Source: Victivallales bacterium
GTDB lineage: Bacteria > Verrucomicrobiota > Lentisphaeria > Oligosphaerales > Oligosphaeraceae
Length of the DNA: 21,839 nt
Direction of reading: 5' to 3'
Assembly (NCBI GenBank): GCA_017964325.1
Contig: JAGCSE010000163.1
Location: 1 to 21,839, forward strand
Part shown: in pieces, positions 9,691-16,767 of the stretch
Layout: each line of letters opens with the position of its first letter
Numbering within the stretch: position 1 is the first letter of the stretch
Made by a program: the position numbers and the translations under genes
The notes under the pieces: model-generated
What the model was told of the DNA's origin: nothing
Seen by the model: only the letters and a program-made list of their open reading frames with translations
The model's database searches: none

Positions 9691-11010
9691 ATGAAAAAAA
9701 CATTTCTGACACTTCTTCTCCTGCCTGTCCTGCTGCTCGCCGACGAGACGCCGAAATGGACACTGCAACAGTGCATCGACTACGCCCTGGAGCATTCGCC
9801 GTCACTTGAACGGCAGAAACTTACGACCAATTCGCAGACGCTTCAGACCGTCATCGAAAAGGCCGCATTCGACTGGTCACTCTCCGCGTCCGACACCTAC
9901 AGCATCGAAAATCCAAACAACAATTCCGCCAGCATCGGTCTCCAAAAGGATTTTCAGAATGGTTTCAAATTCAGGACGACTGCAACTGGTTCACAAACAG
10001 AGCACAATGACTACAAAAGCACGACGGTCGCCTTCCAGATATCCAAGCAGATTCTCGGCGGCGGCACCGCACTCGAAACAAAATACAACTTGGAGGCCAG
10101 CCTCGTCGATGAACTGATTTCGCAGAACAACCTGAAACGCGCCCAGCGGCAACTGATTCTGAATGTCACACTTGCCTACTACACGATCATCCGCGCCCAG
10201 CAGTCGCTGACCGTCAAGCAGCGCGCTCTTGAAAATGCCAAGCAGAACCTGTTGATTACCAAGGAACGCGAAAAGCCGCTGGACATCCTGACGGCCGAAC
10301 TCCGCATCCCAAACAACGAATTGTCCGTCAACTCCGCCAAACGGACCATCGCCAACGGTCTTGATTCGCTGAAGGAGCTCATGGGCTACGACGTCGCCAA
10401 ACCGCTGGACATCACGGGTGATTTCACCTATGAAGTCCAGACCATCATCCCTGAAAACGACCTCGAATTCGCCTCCGACAATCTGGAGAGCATCATCAAC
10501 AACCGCCTCGAAAAGAAGAAGGTCGAATGGCTCGTCGAAATCCGCGACTCCCACAAGCTTCCAGACGTGACACTCTCCGCGACGCACCGCCAGCATGGCG
10601 ATGGCGATGGATACAATCTCGATGGAAAGGACGACCAAATCCTCGGCATTTCCCTCAACTGGACCATTGGGCGCAAGGCGGACATCGCCCGCTACGAAAT
10701 TGCCCAGAACAACCTCGCACGTAACAATTCTGAATATTTCACGCTCTGCCAGGAACTTAGCGCCAACATCAGCAGTTACAAACGCCGTCTGGACGAATAC
10801 GCCCGTGCCGTCGAACTCCAGGAGCTGCAGTGCAATCTCATCAAACGGCAGGAGGAACTCTACCGCGACAAATGGGAAAACGGCGAAATCGACATTCTCG
10901 AACTTGTCCGTACGCAGACCGATCTCGAAAATTCCTACGTCGATTTGAGCGATTCCAAAATCAACTACCTTGAGCTTCTTGCCAACTACATGTTCCTAAT
11001 CGGCAAGTAA
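9691..11010 (+). CDS. TolC-like outer membrane efflux protein
   Basis: A 439-residue outer membrane factor with a signal peptide (KK followed by TFLTLLLLPVLLLA; cleavage near A17). The mature protein has two internally related OEP halves. The first includes WTLQQCIDYALEHSPSLERQ and the long helix QLILNVTLAYYTIIRAQQSL. The second ends in the family-typical stretch GEIDILELVRTQTDLENSYV then LELLANYMFLIGK. These trimeric proteins form a beta-barrel and periplasmic tunnel that docks with adaptor tips. It is the last gene of the pump operon, 30 bases after the MacB-like gene. It is one of the few genes here with a recognisable ribosome binding site, AGAGGA at 9676-9681, nine bases before the ATG. 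Together with the upstream three genes it completes a tripartite efflux system. Confidence 0.9.
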   Translation: MKKTFLTLLLLPVLLLADETPKWTLQQCIDYALEHSPSLERQKLTTNSQTLQTVIEKAAFDWSLSASDTYSIENPNNNSASIGLQKDFQNGFKFRTTATGSQTEHNDYKSTTVAFQISKQILGGGTALETKYNLEASLVDELISQNNLKRAQRQLILNVTLAYYTIIRAQQSLTVKQRALENAKQNLLITKEREKPLDILTAELRIPNNELSVNSAKRTIANGLDSLKELMGYDVAKPLDITGDFTYEVQTIIPENDLEFASDNLESIINNRLEKKKVEWLVEIRDSHKLPDVTLSATHRQHGDGDGYNLDGKDDQILGISLNWTIGRKADIARYEIAQNNLARNNSEYFTLCQELSANISSYKRRLDEYARAVELQELQCNLIKRQEELYRDKWENGEIDILELVRTQTDLENSYVDLSDSKINYLELLANYMFLIGK

Positions 11011-11029
11011 TAATGCCTTATGCTTTTCC

Positions 11030-11128
11030 GTCGCGAAAGCGACATCGCACGGAGTGCGAAACAGCGCCTGTAGCGGCGCGCAATCTGCGGTAAGCAAGAG
11101 ATAGAATCAGCGCTCGCAAGAACGCCAC
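11030..11128 (+). repeat. Structured intergenic repeat, copy 1
   Basis: This GC-rich stretch resembles 13255-13369. The two share 20 identical bases, AGCGACATCGCACGGAGTGC (11038-11057 and 13262-13281), and a weaker match through to a common GCCAC end. Copy 1 folds into small hairpins: GTCGC-GAAA-GCGAC (11030-11043, a GNRA-type tetraloop), CGCAC-GGA-GTGCG (11046-11058) and GCGCC/GGCGC (11064-11079). Both copies are in the same orientation and flank the WaaG-WaaP fusion gene. This may be a genome-wide interspersed repeat of this species; only two copies are visible here. Confidence 0.65.
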
Positions 11129-11135
11129 AATTTAC

Positions 11136-11161
11136 CCGAAGCGTAACACTCTTCGGCTTTT
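11136..11161 (+). terminator. Weak terminator after the efflux operon
   Basis: A 6-bp stem CCGAAG (11136-11141) / CTTCGG (11151-11156) with a 9-base loop is followed by CTTTTGT. It is short but well placed, between the efflux operon and the next gene. Confidence 0.4.
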
Positions 11162-11187
11162 GTACATACCCGTTTTTCTATACAGAT

Positions 11188-13137
11188 ATGAAATTTCTTC
11201 TGGCACTTTTCAAATACTTTCCCAGCGGCGGTCTGCAAAAGGACACGCTGCGCATCGCCGAAGAAGCAATCCGTCGCGGACATGACGTCACTCTTCTTAC
11301 AACATCATGGGACGGCCCGCCGCCGCCCAACGGCCTTGAAATCATCCGCTGCTCTGTCCATGGACTGAACAACCATCGCCGAATGGATGATTTCGCACGT
11401 ATGTTTCTGCGAATCAAGAATCAATGCGATTATGACATCACGCTCGCCATGAACCGAATTCCAGGGGCGGACTTCTATTTCGTCGCAGATTCCTGCATGG
11501 CGACATGGATGCCGCAGAAGCATTCCAAACTCGCCCTGCGCCTTCTACCAAGATACAGAATCTATCTGAATCACGAGGCCGCCATCTGCGCATCCGACAG
11601 CCCGACCACGCTGCTCTACATCGCCAATTTTCAAAAGCGCGATTACCAAAAGATATACAATCTTCCTGACAATCGCTTCATTTATCTGCCGCCCGCCATG
11701 GACGACCGTTGCCGCCGCCCAGAAAACGCCGCTGAAATCCGTTCGCGAATGCGCCATGAACTCGGTCTGACCGACGACGAAACCGCCATCATCCAAATCG
11801 GTACGAACCTTTGGCGGAAAGGCGTTGACCGCGTCTGCGCAACGATTCGCGCCATGTTGGACCAAAACCGCAACGCCCGTTTCATTCTTGTCGGCGGCGA
11901 CCAAGAGGCCGATGTTGCCAAACTTGTCTCCAAATACGGAATTGACAAGCATTTCACGTTCCTTGGCACGCGAAGCGACGTGCCAGATTTACTACAGGCG
12001 GCGGACCTCATGGTCCATCCCGCCCGCGAAGAAGGCGCAGGAAATGTTCTCATTGAAGCCATCGCCGCAGGGCTTCCTGTCATCTGCACGGAAGTCTGCG
12101 GCTTCTCCAATTTCGTTCAAGGCGCAACAGGACTTGCCATTTCCGAACCATTTTCACAAGAAACGTTGAACCAAAGTGTTGCAAAAGCAATTGACAGTCT
12201 TTCGCAACTTGCCGCCATGACGATTGAATACGCGGAGACACAGAGTTTCAGCGGGCGTGCCGAAGTCGCATTGGACACGATGGAGCAGTTCGCGCAAAAG
12301 CGCAAAACGGATTTCATCCAATCCATCTGCGCCCATCATCAACAACTGACGATGCCCCATGACATTGTCGCTTTGCAGGAAGATGAAGGCGACTGGCGTC
12401 TTCTCAACGGCTTTGCACTTCCCATGGCCCGTGAAATCATCAAAATCCATAAGACTCAATGCGACAATCAAATATGGTTGAAAAACGATATCAAACGCCG
12501 CGTTTCACGAGTTGTTTGCAATAATATGTCATTCATTGTCAAGGAGTTCTGCAGAGATCACAGCCTTCCGTGTCTCAACCACGGCCGTCGTACATGGACG
12601 TATTCGCAGAAATTGACGGGACTGACCGCCCCATGCCTGGCCTGGCTCCATGAATCATCAGGCCGTAGTTTTCTCATCTTCACAGACCTCGGCATGACCG
12701 ACCTTTTCTATCCCAAACAGCTCGAACGCACGTCTGATTTGCCGAAAGCGTATTATACTGCGGGAAAAATACTTGCGGAACTTCATGCCCACGGCATCTA
12801 CCATGCCGACACCAAAGCCGTGAATTTCGTCATCAACGACAACTTGCGATGGGCCTCGTCGCCGTCCATGATCATCGACTGCGACGATGTCCATTTTCAT
12901 CGTTCCGTCTCCAAGAGCCATCAAATCAAGAACATCGCGCAATTTCTCTGCACGATGGGCAATCTTCCTGACGATTTGCGCAAAACTCTTGCCACCGATT
13001 TCCAAAATGGTTACCAGCAAACCGCCCATCTGTCATCAGCGGAAATGACCGCCCTCATGGAACAAGTTACTCACCGTATGAAGACGGATACGTCATTGGA
13101 AACTAATCTGCCAACTGGAAACGGTAAGTCTGAATAG
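11188..13137 (+). CDS. WaaG-like glycosyltransferase fused to a WaaP/Kdo-kinase-like domain
   Basis: A 649-residue two-domain protein. Residues 1 to about 380 form a GT-B fold GT4 enzyme closely resembling the LPS core glucosyltransferase WaaG: the start KFLLALFKYFPSGGLQKD, the HVTLLTTSWDGPPP-like region, MNRIPGADFYFVADSC, RYRIYLNHEAAI, the LPPAMDDRCR segment and the donor-binding HPAREEGAGNVLIEAIAAGLP near 277-297. Residues about 395-640 resemble the protein-kinase-like LPS sugar kinases (WaaP, KdkA, InaA). A VKEF segment near 450 probably holds the ATP-binding lysine, the catalytic loop reads HGIYHADTKAVNFVI near 534-548, and the metal-binding DFG-like site is IIDCDDV near 561. In enteric bacteria waaG and waaP are adjacent separate genes, so this is a natural fusion. 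Inferred role: add a hexose to the LPS core and phosphorylate it or a neighbouring sugar at the cytoplasmic face. It starts at ATG 11188 without a Shine-Dalgarno sequence. Confidence 0.85.
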   Translation: MKFLLALFKYFPSGGLQKDTLRIAEEAIRRGHDVTLLTTSWDGPPPPNGLEIIRCSVHGLNNHRRMDDFARMFLRIKNQCDYDITLAMNRIPGADFYFVADSCMATWMPQKHSKLALRLLPRYRIYLNHEAAICASDSPTTLLYIANFQKRDYQKIYNLPDNRFIYLPPAMDDRCRRPENAAEIRSRMRHELGLTDDETAIIQIGTNLWRKGVDRVCATIRAMLDQNRNARFILVGGDQEADVAKLVSKYGIDKHFTFLGTRSDVPDLLQAADLMVHPAREEGAGNVLIEAIAAGLPVICTEVCGFSNFVQGATGLAISEPFSQETLNQSVAKAIDSLSQLAAMTIEYAETQSFSGRAEVALDTMEQFAQKRKTDFIQSICAHHQQLTMPHDIVALQEDEGDWRLLNGFALPMAREIIKIHKTQCDNQIWLKNDIKRRVSRVVCNNMSFIVKEFCRDHSLPCLNHGRRTWTYSQKLTGLTAPCLAWLHESSGRSFLIFTDLGMTDLFYPKQLERTSDLPKAYYTAGKILAELHAHGIYHADTKAVNFVINDNLRWASSPSMIIDCDDVHFHRSVSKSHQIKNIAQFLCTMGNLPDDLRKTLATDFQNGYQQTAHLSSAEMTALMEQVTHRMKTDTSLETNLPTGNGKSE

Positions 13138-13254
13138 GCCCTTATTTGGCTGTAAGATTTTATGTAACATATTGAAAAAACACGTTGATGATCTGGCAGA
13201 TAATTTTTGGCATTTATGGTAAAACTCTATTCCCTAAGAGGAGAGGTTACGGAA

Positions 13255-13369
13255 GCCGCGGAGCGACATCGCACGGAGTGCAAAAACATGCCAGCCACAG
13301 GCAAGCTCCCGCAAGGGTGCGCAGCCTGTGGTAGAGCACTCTCTTGAATCGCATCCGCAATGGTGCCAC
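13255..13369 (+). repeat. Structured intergenic repeat, copy 2
   Basis: Second copy of the element at 11030-11128, in the same orientation. It keeps the hairpin GCAC-GGA-GTGC (13271-13281). It has a longer central stem, CCACAGGC (13295-13302) / GCCTGTGG (13324-13331), capped by CCC-GCAA-GGG (13308-13317), again a GNRA-type tetraloop. The 3' parts also align, through TGTGGTA versus TGCGGTA and a common GCCAC end. Retained hairpins despite diverged sequence fit an RNA-level or REP-like structural role. Confidence 0.65.
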
Positions 13370-13636
13370 CTATAAGGACATTACCTATCTTTATAGGATA
13401 TAGAGCGTATGGTAAAATAAGGCTGGCTTTTACCGCAATACCATGATAATTGCAGTGTTCGATGACAAGGAGGTCGGCATGAAACAGTGGCTCCGCAAGA
13501 TATTCTTCTGAGATAAAACGGCGCAAGGCGCTCATTTGGGACTGATATTGTTTTTTTGTAACACCTTCCTTCTAATCTGAACCATTCATTTTTGGGATCC
13601 TAAACTCCCATAGAAGAAAATCATATTTTTTGTCAC

Positions 13637-13670
13637 AAAGAGGGTTGCATGGCTTATACCCCTCTTTTTT
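13637..13670 (+). terminator. Terminator-like hairpin before the IS1634-like remnant
   Basis: A perfect 8-bp stem AAAGAGGG (13637-13644) / CCCTCTTT (13660-13667) with a 15-base loop ends in a run of six T (13665-13670). It lies about 40 bases before the transposase start. Insertion sequences often carry such a structure near the left end to block outside transcription, so it may belong to the element rather than to the upstream gene. Confidence 0.55.
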
Positions 13671-13707
13671 GATGCTAATTTCTGGCAACCTATATAGGGA
13701 CCATAAC

Positions 13708-14210
13708 ATGAGTGAAAAACCGATTTGGATTACCCAGTTCAACCGCCCAGCGGGGACGGAGATCAAGCACATAGGAAACCGCTGGTACCTTTACGAGCTC
13801 CTCAGCATCTACGACAAGGAGAGGAAGCGCAAGAAATCCTGCCGCTGCTTCGGGGCGATAACGGAGGAGGGCCTGAAGCCGAGCAGGCGGAACTCGCCGC
13901 TTGCGCAGCCCGCCCCGCGTGAAACAGAGAACCTCAAGTACGGCACGACTGCCTTCCTGCTGGCCCTGAACGACCCCATGCGTAAGTGCCTGGCCGCACT
14001 GTACCCCGACTGCTGACGGGAGCTGTTCGCCATGGCACTGCTGAAATGCAAGGAGCGGTCGCGCTTCAGTCGGATAGATTTACATTGCATCATTTCGTTC
14101 ATGGCGCAGTGCCTCGGCGACCTTCACCTCAGCGCGGGTCGCGTCATCGCGCTGCTCCGCCGCATCGATATGAACCGCGGGGCCATTCGCGAATACATTA
14201 AGGGGGATCT
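13708..14210 (+). pseudogene. IS1634-like transposase, N-terminal remnant with in-frame stop
   Basis: From ATG 13708 (AGGGA at 13696-13700 is a good ribosome binding site) the frame reads PAGTEIKHIGNRWYLYELLS, then YDKERKRKKSCRCFGAITEE. This is the N-terminal region I know from IS1634-family DDE transposases (GT-x-I-x-x-I-x-x-x-Y-Y-x-Y-E ... GKIT-x-x-G). A TGA at 14014-14016 interrupts it. The same frame continues after the stop as RELFAMALLKCKERSRFSRI and ends in REYIKGDL near 14210. Family members usually have Trp in PD-x-WRE at the stop position, so TGG to TGA is the simplest explanation. The catalytic DDE domain is absent; the sequence joins an unrelated inverted fragment. Dead element. 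Confidence 0.72.
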
Positions 14211-14225
14211 GCCCTCCAGCGGGCT

Positions 14226-14456
14226 GGTGCCGAGGCCGAGATGGTGGCATTTCGACTTGTAGATATCAAGCACAGTGGTAAGGTCGCGAAGACTCTCGCG
14301 GCCGCTCAATTGCCCGATCATCAGCGTGAGCAGCTGATGACAGCATGTGAAATGATTCACTTAGGCATCCCCACGATGCGTCGCCACAATCCACCTGAAC
14401 TAGAAGTAATCAAGATATTCCACTATTTGCGCAAAAACGTATTTGTCCTTGTTCAT
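14226..14456 (-). pseudogene. IS4-family (DUF4372-type) transposase, N-terminal remnant with two stops
   Basis: Read on the minus strand from ATG at 14456-14454, preceded by GGAGG six bases away, the frame gives MNKDKYVFAQIVEYLDYF, a TAG stop, FRWIVATHRGDA, a TAA stop, then VNHFTCCHQLLTLMIGQLSG and RESLRDLTTVLDIYKSKCHH followed by LGLGTS. This follows the N-terminal DUF4372 region of IS4-type transposases (NKGKYVFAQ ... FGQL-x-x-R-x-SLRDL ... KCYHLG) without any frameshift. The two stops and the missing DDE domain make it a pseudogene. It is cut off near 14226, where it meets the IS1634-like remnant of the opposite strand. The small frames called on either strand here are shadows of this remnant. 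Confidence 0.75.
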
Positions 14457-14571
14457 TTGCAGCCTCCGTTATACGGCTACAAAGATACACATTCAAATTG
14501 TTATGATCAAAAAATTCAATTTATCTTATTGATATTTAAGTAATTGTCATGTTGTATTTTTGATTTTTCTA

Positions 14572-14652
14572 GGACACTACTGTGAGTCATATTATTACAC
14601 ATCGTAGATAGCACCTCACAGCGATAGGTGTATGAAATGTCTTAATGTGTCC
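14572..14652. repeat. Nested inverted repeat in AT-rich spacer
   Basis: GGACAC (14572-14577) is complementary to GTGTCC (14647-14652), and inside it CTGTGAG (14580-14586) pairs with CTCACAG (14615-14621). An alternative inner pair is CACCT (14612-14616) / AGGTG (14626-14630). It may be a decayed end of the neighbouring insertion sequence or an independent hairpin. The arms are short, so chance cannot be excluded. Confidence 0.35.
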
Positions 14653-14690
14653 CAACACTATCTTTATATTTACGTTATATGGAATGTGCA

Positions 14691-14740
14691 CTCAAATCAT
14701 AAGAAATCATGATTTGCAATATGATTTTTTATGACTTGAG
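14691..14740. repeat. 20-bp near-perfect inverted repeat
   Basis: Bases 14691-14710 (CTCAAATCATAAGAAATCAT) pair with 14721-14740 (ATGATTTTTTATGACTTGAG) around a 10-base loop, with one A-C mismatch and one G-T pair. Within it AAATCATGATTT (14704-14715) is also a perfect short palindrome. AAATCAT occurs twice directly and ATGATTT twice inverted, an arrangement that would suit a dimeric regulator. It lies about 320 bases upstream of the GTPase gene. Confidence 0.6.
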
Positions 14741-14887
14741 GATTGTAAAATGACTTTGTATCATTATATTTAAAATATTGTGTTATTTCGTTAAATCTAG
14801 ACAAGGAGGCTTTAATATTAATCTAAATAGTTAAAAACAAGGATTTTAAATATAATTGACCGCTTTTGCGGGCAATGCCAGTGCTTG

Positions 14888-15029
14888 GTGATTCTCCGAA
14901 ATTAGGACCTTCTGAACAATCGCATGAAAGCACACGGCAGGGGTACCCCTTGTGGGCGTCTCCTTTCGTGCTTTCATGCAGGTCGTCCTAAACCTCGGAG
15001 AATCACGGAATGAGGTGCCCCGTTTTTTT
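14888..15029 (+). ncRNA. Large multi-stem hairpin ending in a T-run (candidate structured RNA, attenuator or terminator)
   Basis: Three pairs of perfectly complementary arms nest in order: GTGATTCTCCGA (14888-14899) with TCGGAGAATCAC (14995-15006), TTAGGAC (14902-14908) with GTCCTAA (14985-14991), and GCATGAAAGCAC (14922-14933) with GTGCTTTCATGC (14968-14979). That gives 31 base pairs with internal loops of 2/3 and 13/5 bases. The apical region contains AGGGGTACCCCT (14939-14950). Its GGGGTACC can pair, with one G-U, with GGTGCCCC (15014-15021) just before seven T (15023-15029), which would make a loop-to-tail pseudoknot. Its base composition is much richer in GC than the surrounding spacer. 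It ends 32 bases before the GTPase start. It could be a regulatory leader, a stand-alone small RNA or a miniature transposon; I do not recognise a known family. Confidence 0.6.
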
Positions 15030-15061
15030 GTCTATTTATTATCAGAAAATATAAATTGATT

Positions 15062-16744
15062 ATGATAAAAATATACTGTCCAAGTTGTAAAACTGAATAC
15101 GAAATTGAGGATAAATATTTTAATAGAAAAGTAAAATGTGGAGTTTGTAACTTCAGCTTTTTCCCTTCACGGGAAAATACCAATCAAATGACCTCAGCAA
15201 GTCTATCAAATGGAATTAAGACAGATACGGTAAGTTCAAATAATGTTTTTTCTTCAGCAAAAAATGCACAACCAATCAAGACAATAACATGTCCACATTG
15301 TTGGAAAAGATTTGATATAAAAGATATAAATTATATTTCTAGGCATCTTGAATTAGTTGGCGATACAATACTTGGCTCCGAGGCACAAACACGTTTTATC
15401 CCGTCTCGTTTTTCTCCTGCAGGCGTTCCCCTAGATGCCAAAGGTTGTGAATGCCATGAAAAGGCATGCCCTAACTGTCATCTGAAAATTCCTGAAGCAT
15501 TGATGGACTATCCATCTTCATATTTTTCCATAATCGGAGCCCCCGCCAGTGGAAAAACATATTTTTTAACGGCTATGCTTTGGAAAATGCGTAAATGTCT
15601 GTCACAATATTTTGAAGAAAATTTAACAGACGTTGACATGACTTTAAATATGGTATTGAATGATTATGAAACAAAGTTATTCTTAAATGATAAACCTGAT
15701 CAATTAGTAGCATTGCCTAAAACAGAATTGCAAGGCAAAGGATTTTCAACGCAAATACTGTTAAATGATATGCCAGTTGATTTACCTAATCCTTTTATTT
15801 TTACATTAACACCTATTTTCTCCAACAATGCTTCTACGTTCTCGAATATCCGTAGAAATTTAATATTATATGATAATGCAGGGGAGCATTTTGAACCTGG
15901 TCAAGAAAACGTCAACAATTTAGCTACTTTCCATTTAATGTATTCTGACGGCTTGATTTTCTTGTTTGATCCATTGCAAGATTCTCGATTTAAATCTGAA
16001 TGTGGAAAAGATGACCCTCAAACACAAAATTATAATGCAATCAACCAGTTAAGCCTTTTTTATGAAATGGCAAATCGCATACGTAGTTTTAAAGGATTGC
16101 ATATTGCGGAAAAATACAAACATCCTTTAGTTATCGCTATTTCAAAATTTGATGTATTCCGTAATTTAATCAAATATGAAATAAAAGATGACGATTTCAT
16201 ATTTTTTGAAGAAAAGGCAATGGAATATTATTTGAATATTGATAATATCATAAATGTTTCATTCCTTATTCGCCAAAAAATACTTGAAATCATTCCTGAA
16301 CTAGTAGGGGCTGCAGAATCATTTGCTGAAAATGTATATTATCTTCCTGTTAGCGCACTAGGTACGTCCCCCAAAATAATAAATAATAATTCAGACAGTC
16401 ATAAGATATTAGGTATTTCCCCTTCTGACATTCATCCATTCTGGGTAGAAGTGCCATTGCTTTTATTAATGTATTTGCAAGGATATATAAAAGGCAATGA
16501 TGGTCTTCAGGAAGAAAATGAAGAAATCTCACAATATCAAATTCTAAATGATACAATTCGATTTATTTTTCCAGGCAGTAGAAAACGCTATGAATTACCA
16601 AAGACATATTGTGGACATAATGTCTTTTCTGTTGAAAATGGCAAATATTATAAACTTCCAATGATTGAGAATGAAATCAAGCCACAAAAAATGTCTGAAA
16701 ATGGAAATAATATATTATTCGATAATTCATTCTGGAATAATTGA
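15062..16744 (+). CDS. Zinc-ribbon TRAFAC-like GTPase (double-GTPase/GAP1-type conflict system)
   Basis: A 560-residue soluble protein. ATG 15062 is preferred over an in-frame TTG two codons earlier, since it gives the MIKIYCPSC start; no Shine-Dalgarno sequence is visible. Residues 6-29 form an MJ0042-like zinc ribbon with C6-x2-C9 and C26-x2-C29. A linker leads to a second, split Cys cluster: CPHC near 80, then CECHEKACPNC near 132-142, with a conserved-looking insert (SRFSPAGVPLDAKGC). The nucleotide-binding domain follows: P-loop GAPASGKT (159-166), G3-like YDNAGEHF near 270, G4-like ISKFD near 360 and an SALG G5-like site near 430. The pattern fits the TRAFAC-type GTPases paired with GAP1 proteins in predicted NTP-dependent conflict systems; this assignment is from memory of the family. 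The next gene, 23 bases on, is such a GAP1 protein. Likely role: nucleotide-dependent switch or sensor of the module. Confidence 0.75.
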   Translation: MIKIYCPSCKTEYEIEDKYFNRKVKCGVCNFSFFPSRENTNQMTSASLSNGIKTDTVSSNNVFSSAKNAQPIKTITCPHCWKRFDIKDINYISRHLELVGDTILGSEAQTRFIPSRFSPAGVPLDAKGCECHEKACPNCHLKIPEALMDYPSSYFSIIGAPASGKTYFLTAMLWKMRKCLSQYFEENLTDVDMTLNMVLNDYETKLFLNDKPDQLVALPKTELQGKGFSTQILLNDMPVDLPNPFIFTLTPIFSNNASTFSNIRRNLILYDNAGEHFEPGQENVNNLATFHLMYSDGLIFLFDPLQDSRFKSECGKDDPQTQNYNAINQLSLFYEMANRIRSFKGLHIAEKYKHPLVIAISKFDVFRNLIKYEIKDDDFIFFEEKAMEYYLNIDNIINVSFLIRQKILEIIPELVGAAESFAENVYYLPVSALGTSPKIINNNSDSHKILGISPSDIHPFWVEVPLLLLMYLQGYIKGNDGLQEENEEISQYQILNDTIRFIFPGSRKRYELPKTYCGHNVFSVENGKYYKLPMIENEIKPQKMSENGNNILFDNSFWNN

Positions 16745-16767
16745 TATATTAAAATAGGATACAAATA

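Larger units (their letters stand above)
13138..13707. other. Non-coding stretch between the WaaG-WaaP gene and the transposon remnants
   Basis: No convincing gene is visible. It holds repeat copy 2, a 7-bp hairpin GGTAAAA (13411-13417) / TTTTACC (13428-13434) with a 10-base loop, a pair CCTATAA (13369-13375) / TTATAGG (13391-13397), and a terminator-like hairpin at 13637-13670. At 13469-13475 a perfect AAGGAGG lies five bases before an ATG, but that frame stops after ten codons (MKQWLRKIFF), so it is probably a truncated or chance start. A 102-codon frame on the minus strand overlaps the repeat and is not supported. Confidence 0.5.
13637..14577. mobile_element. Scar of two nested or abutting insertion sequences
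   Basis: Two unrelated transposase N-termini run toward each other and meet at about 14211-14225, each missing its catalytic part. A joint deletion, or insertion of one element into the other followed by deletion, would produce this. The outer limits are uncertain. The left limit may be near the terminator-like hairpin at 13637. The right limit may be near GGACAC at 14572-14577, about 115 bases upstream of the minus-strand start. I could not identify intact terminal inverted repeats or target duplications. Confidence 0.55.

Noticed and set aside
13469..13517. Strong AAGGAGG plus ATG giving a ten-codon frame (MKQWLRKIFF)
   Set aside because: Too short to support as a gene; could be the broken start of a lost gene or an unrelated leader.
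13227..13535. 102-codon minus-strand frame near the IS remnants
   Set aside because: Its 3' third lies in the structured repeat copy 2, there is no ribosome binding site and I recognise no family. A decayed gene fragment cannot be excluded.
14241..14543. 100-codon plus-strand frame
   Set aside because: It is antisense to the DUF4372-type transposase remnant, whose minus-strand translation has clear family similarity.
14803..14809. AAGGAGG-like site suggesting a small gene in the spacer
   Set aside because: No start codon with an open frame follows within a usable distance; stops appear in a few codons.
14888..15006. Idea that the large hairpin is a retron non-coding RNA
   Set aside because: No reverse transcriptase is encoded in the following genes, and I see no characteristic branching-guanosine arrangement that I can support.
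14572..15006. Possible CRISPR-like repeats in the AT-rich spacer
   Set aside because: The inverted repeats differ from one another and there is no regular repeat-spacer pattern and no cas gene.
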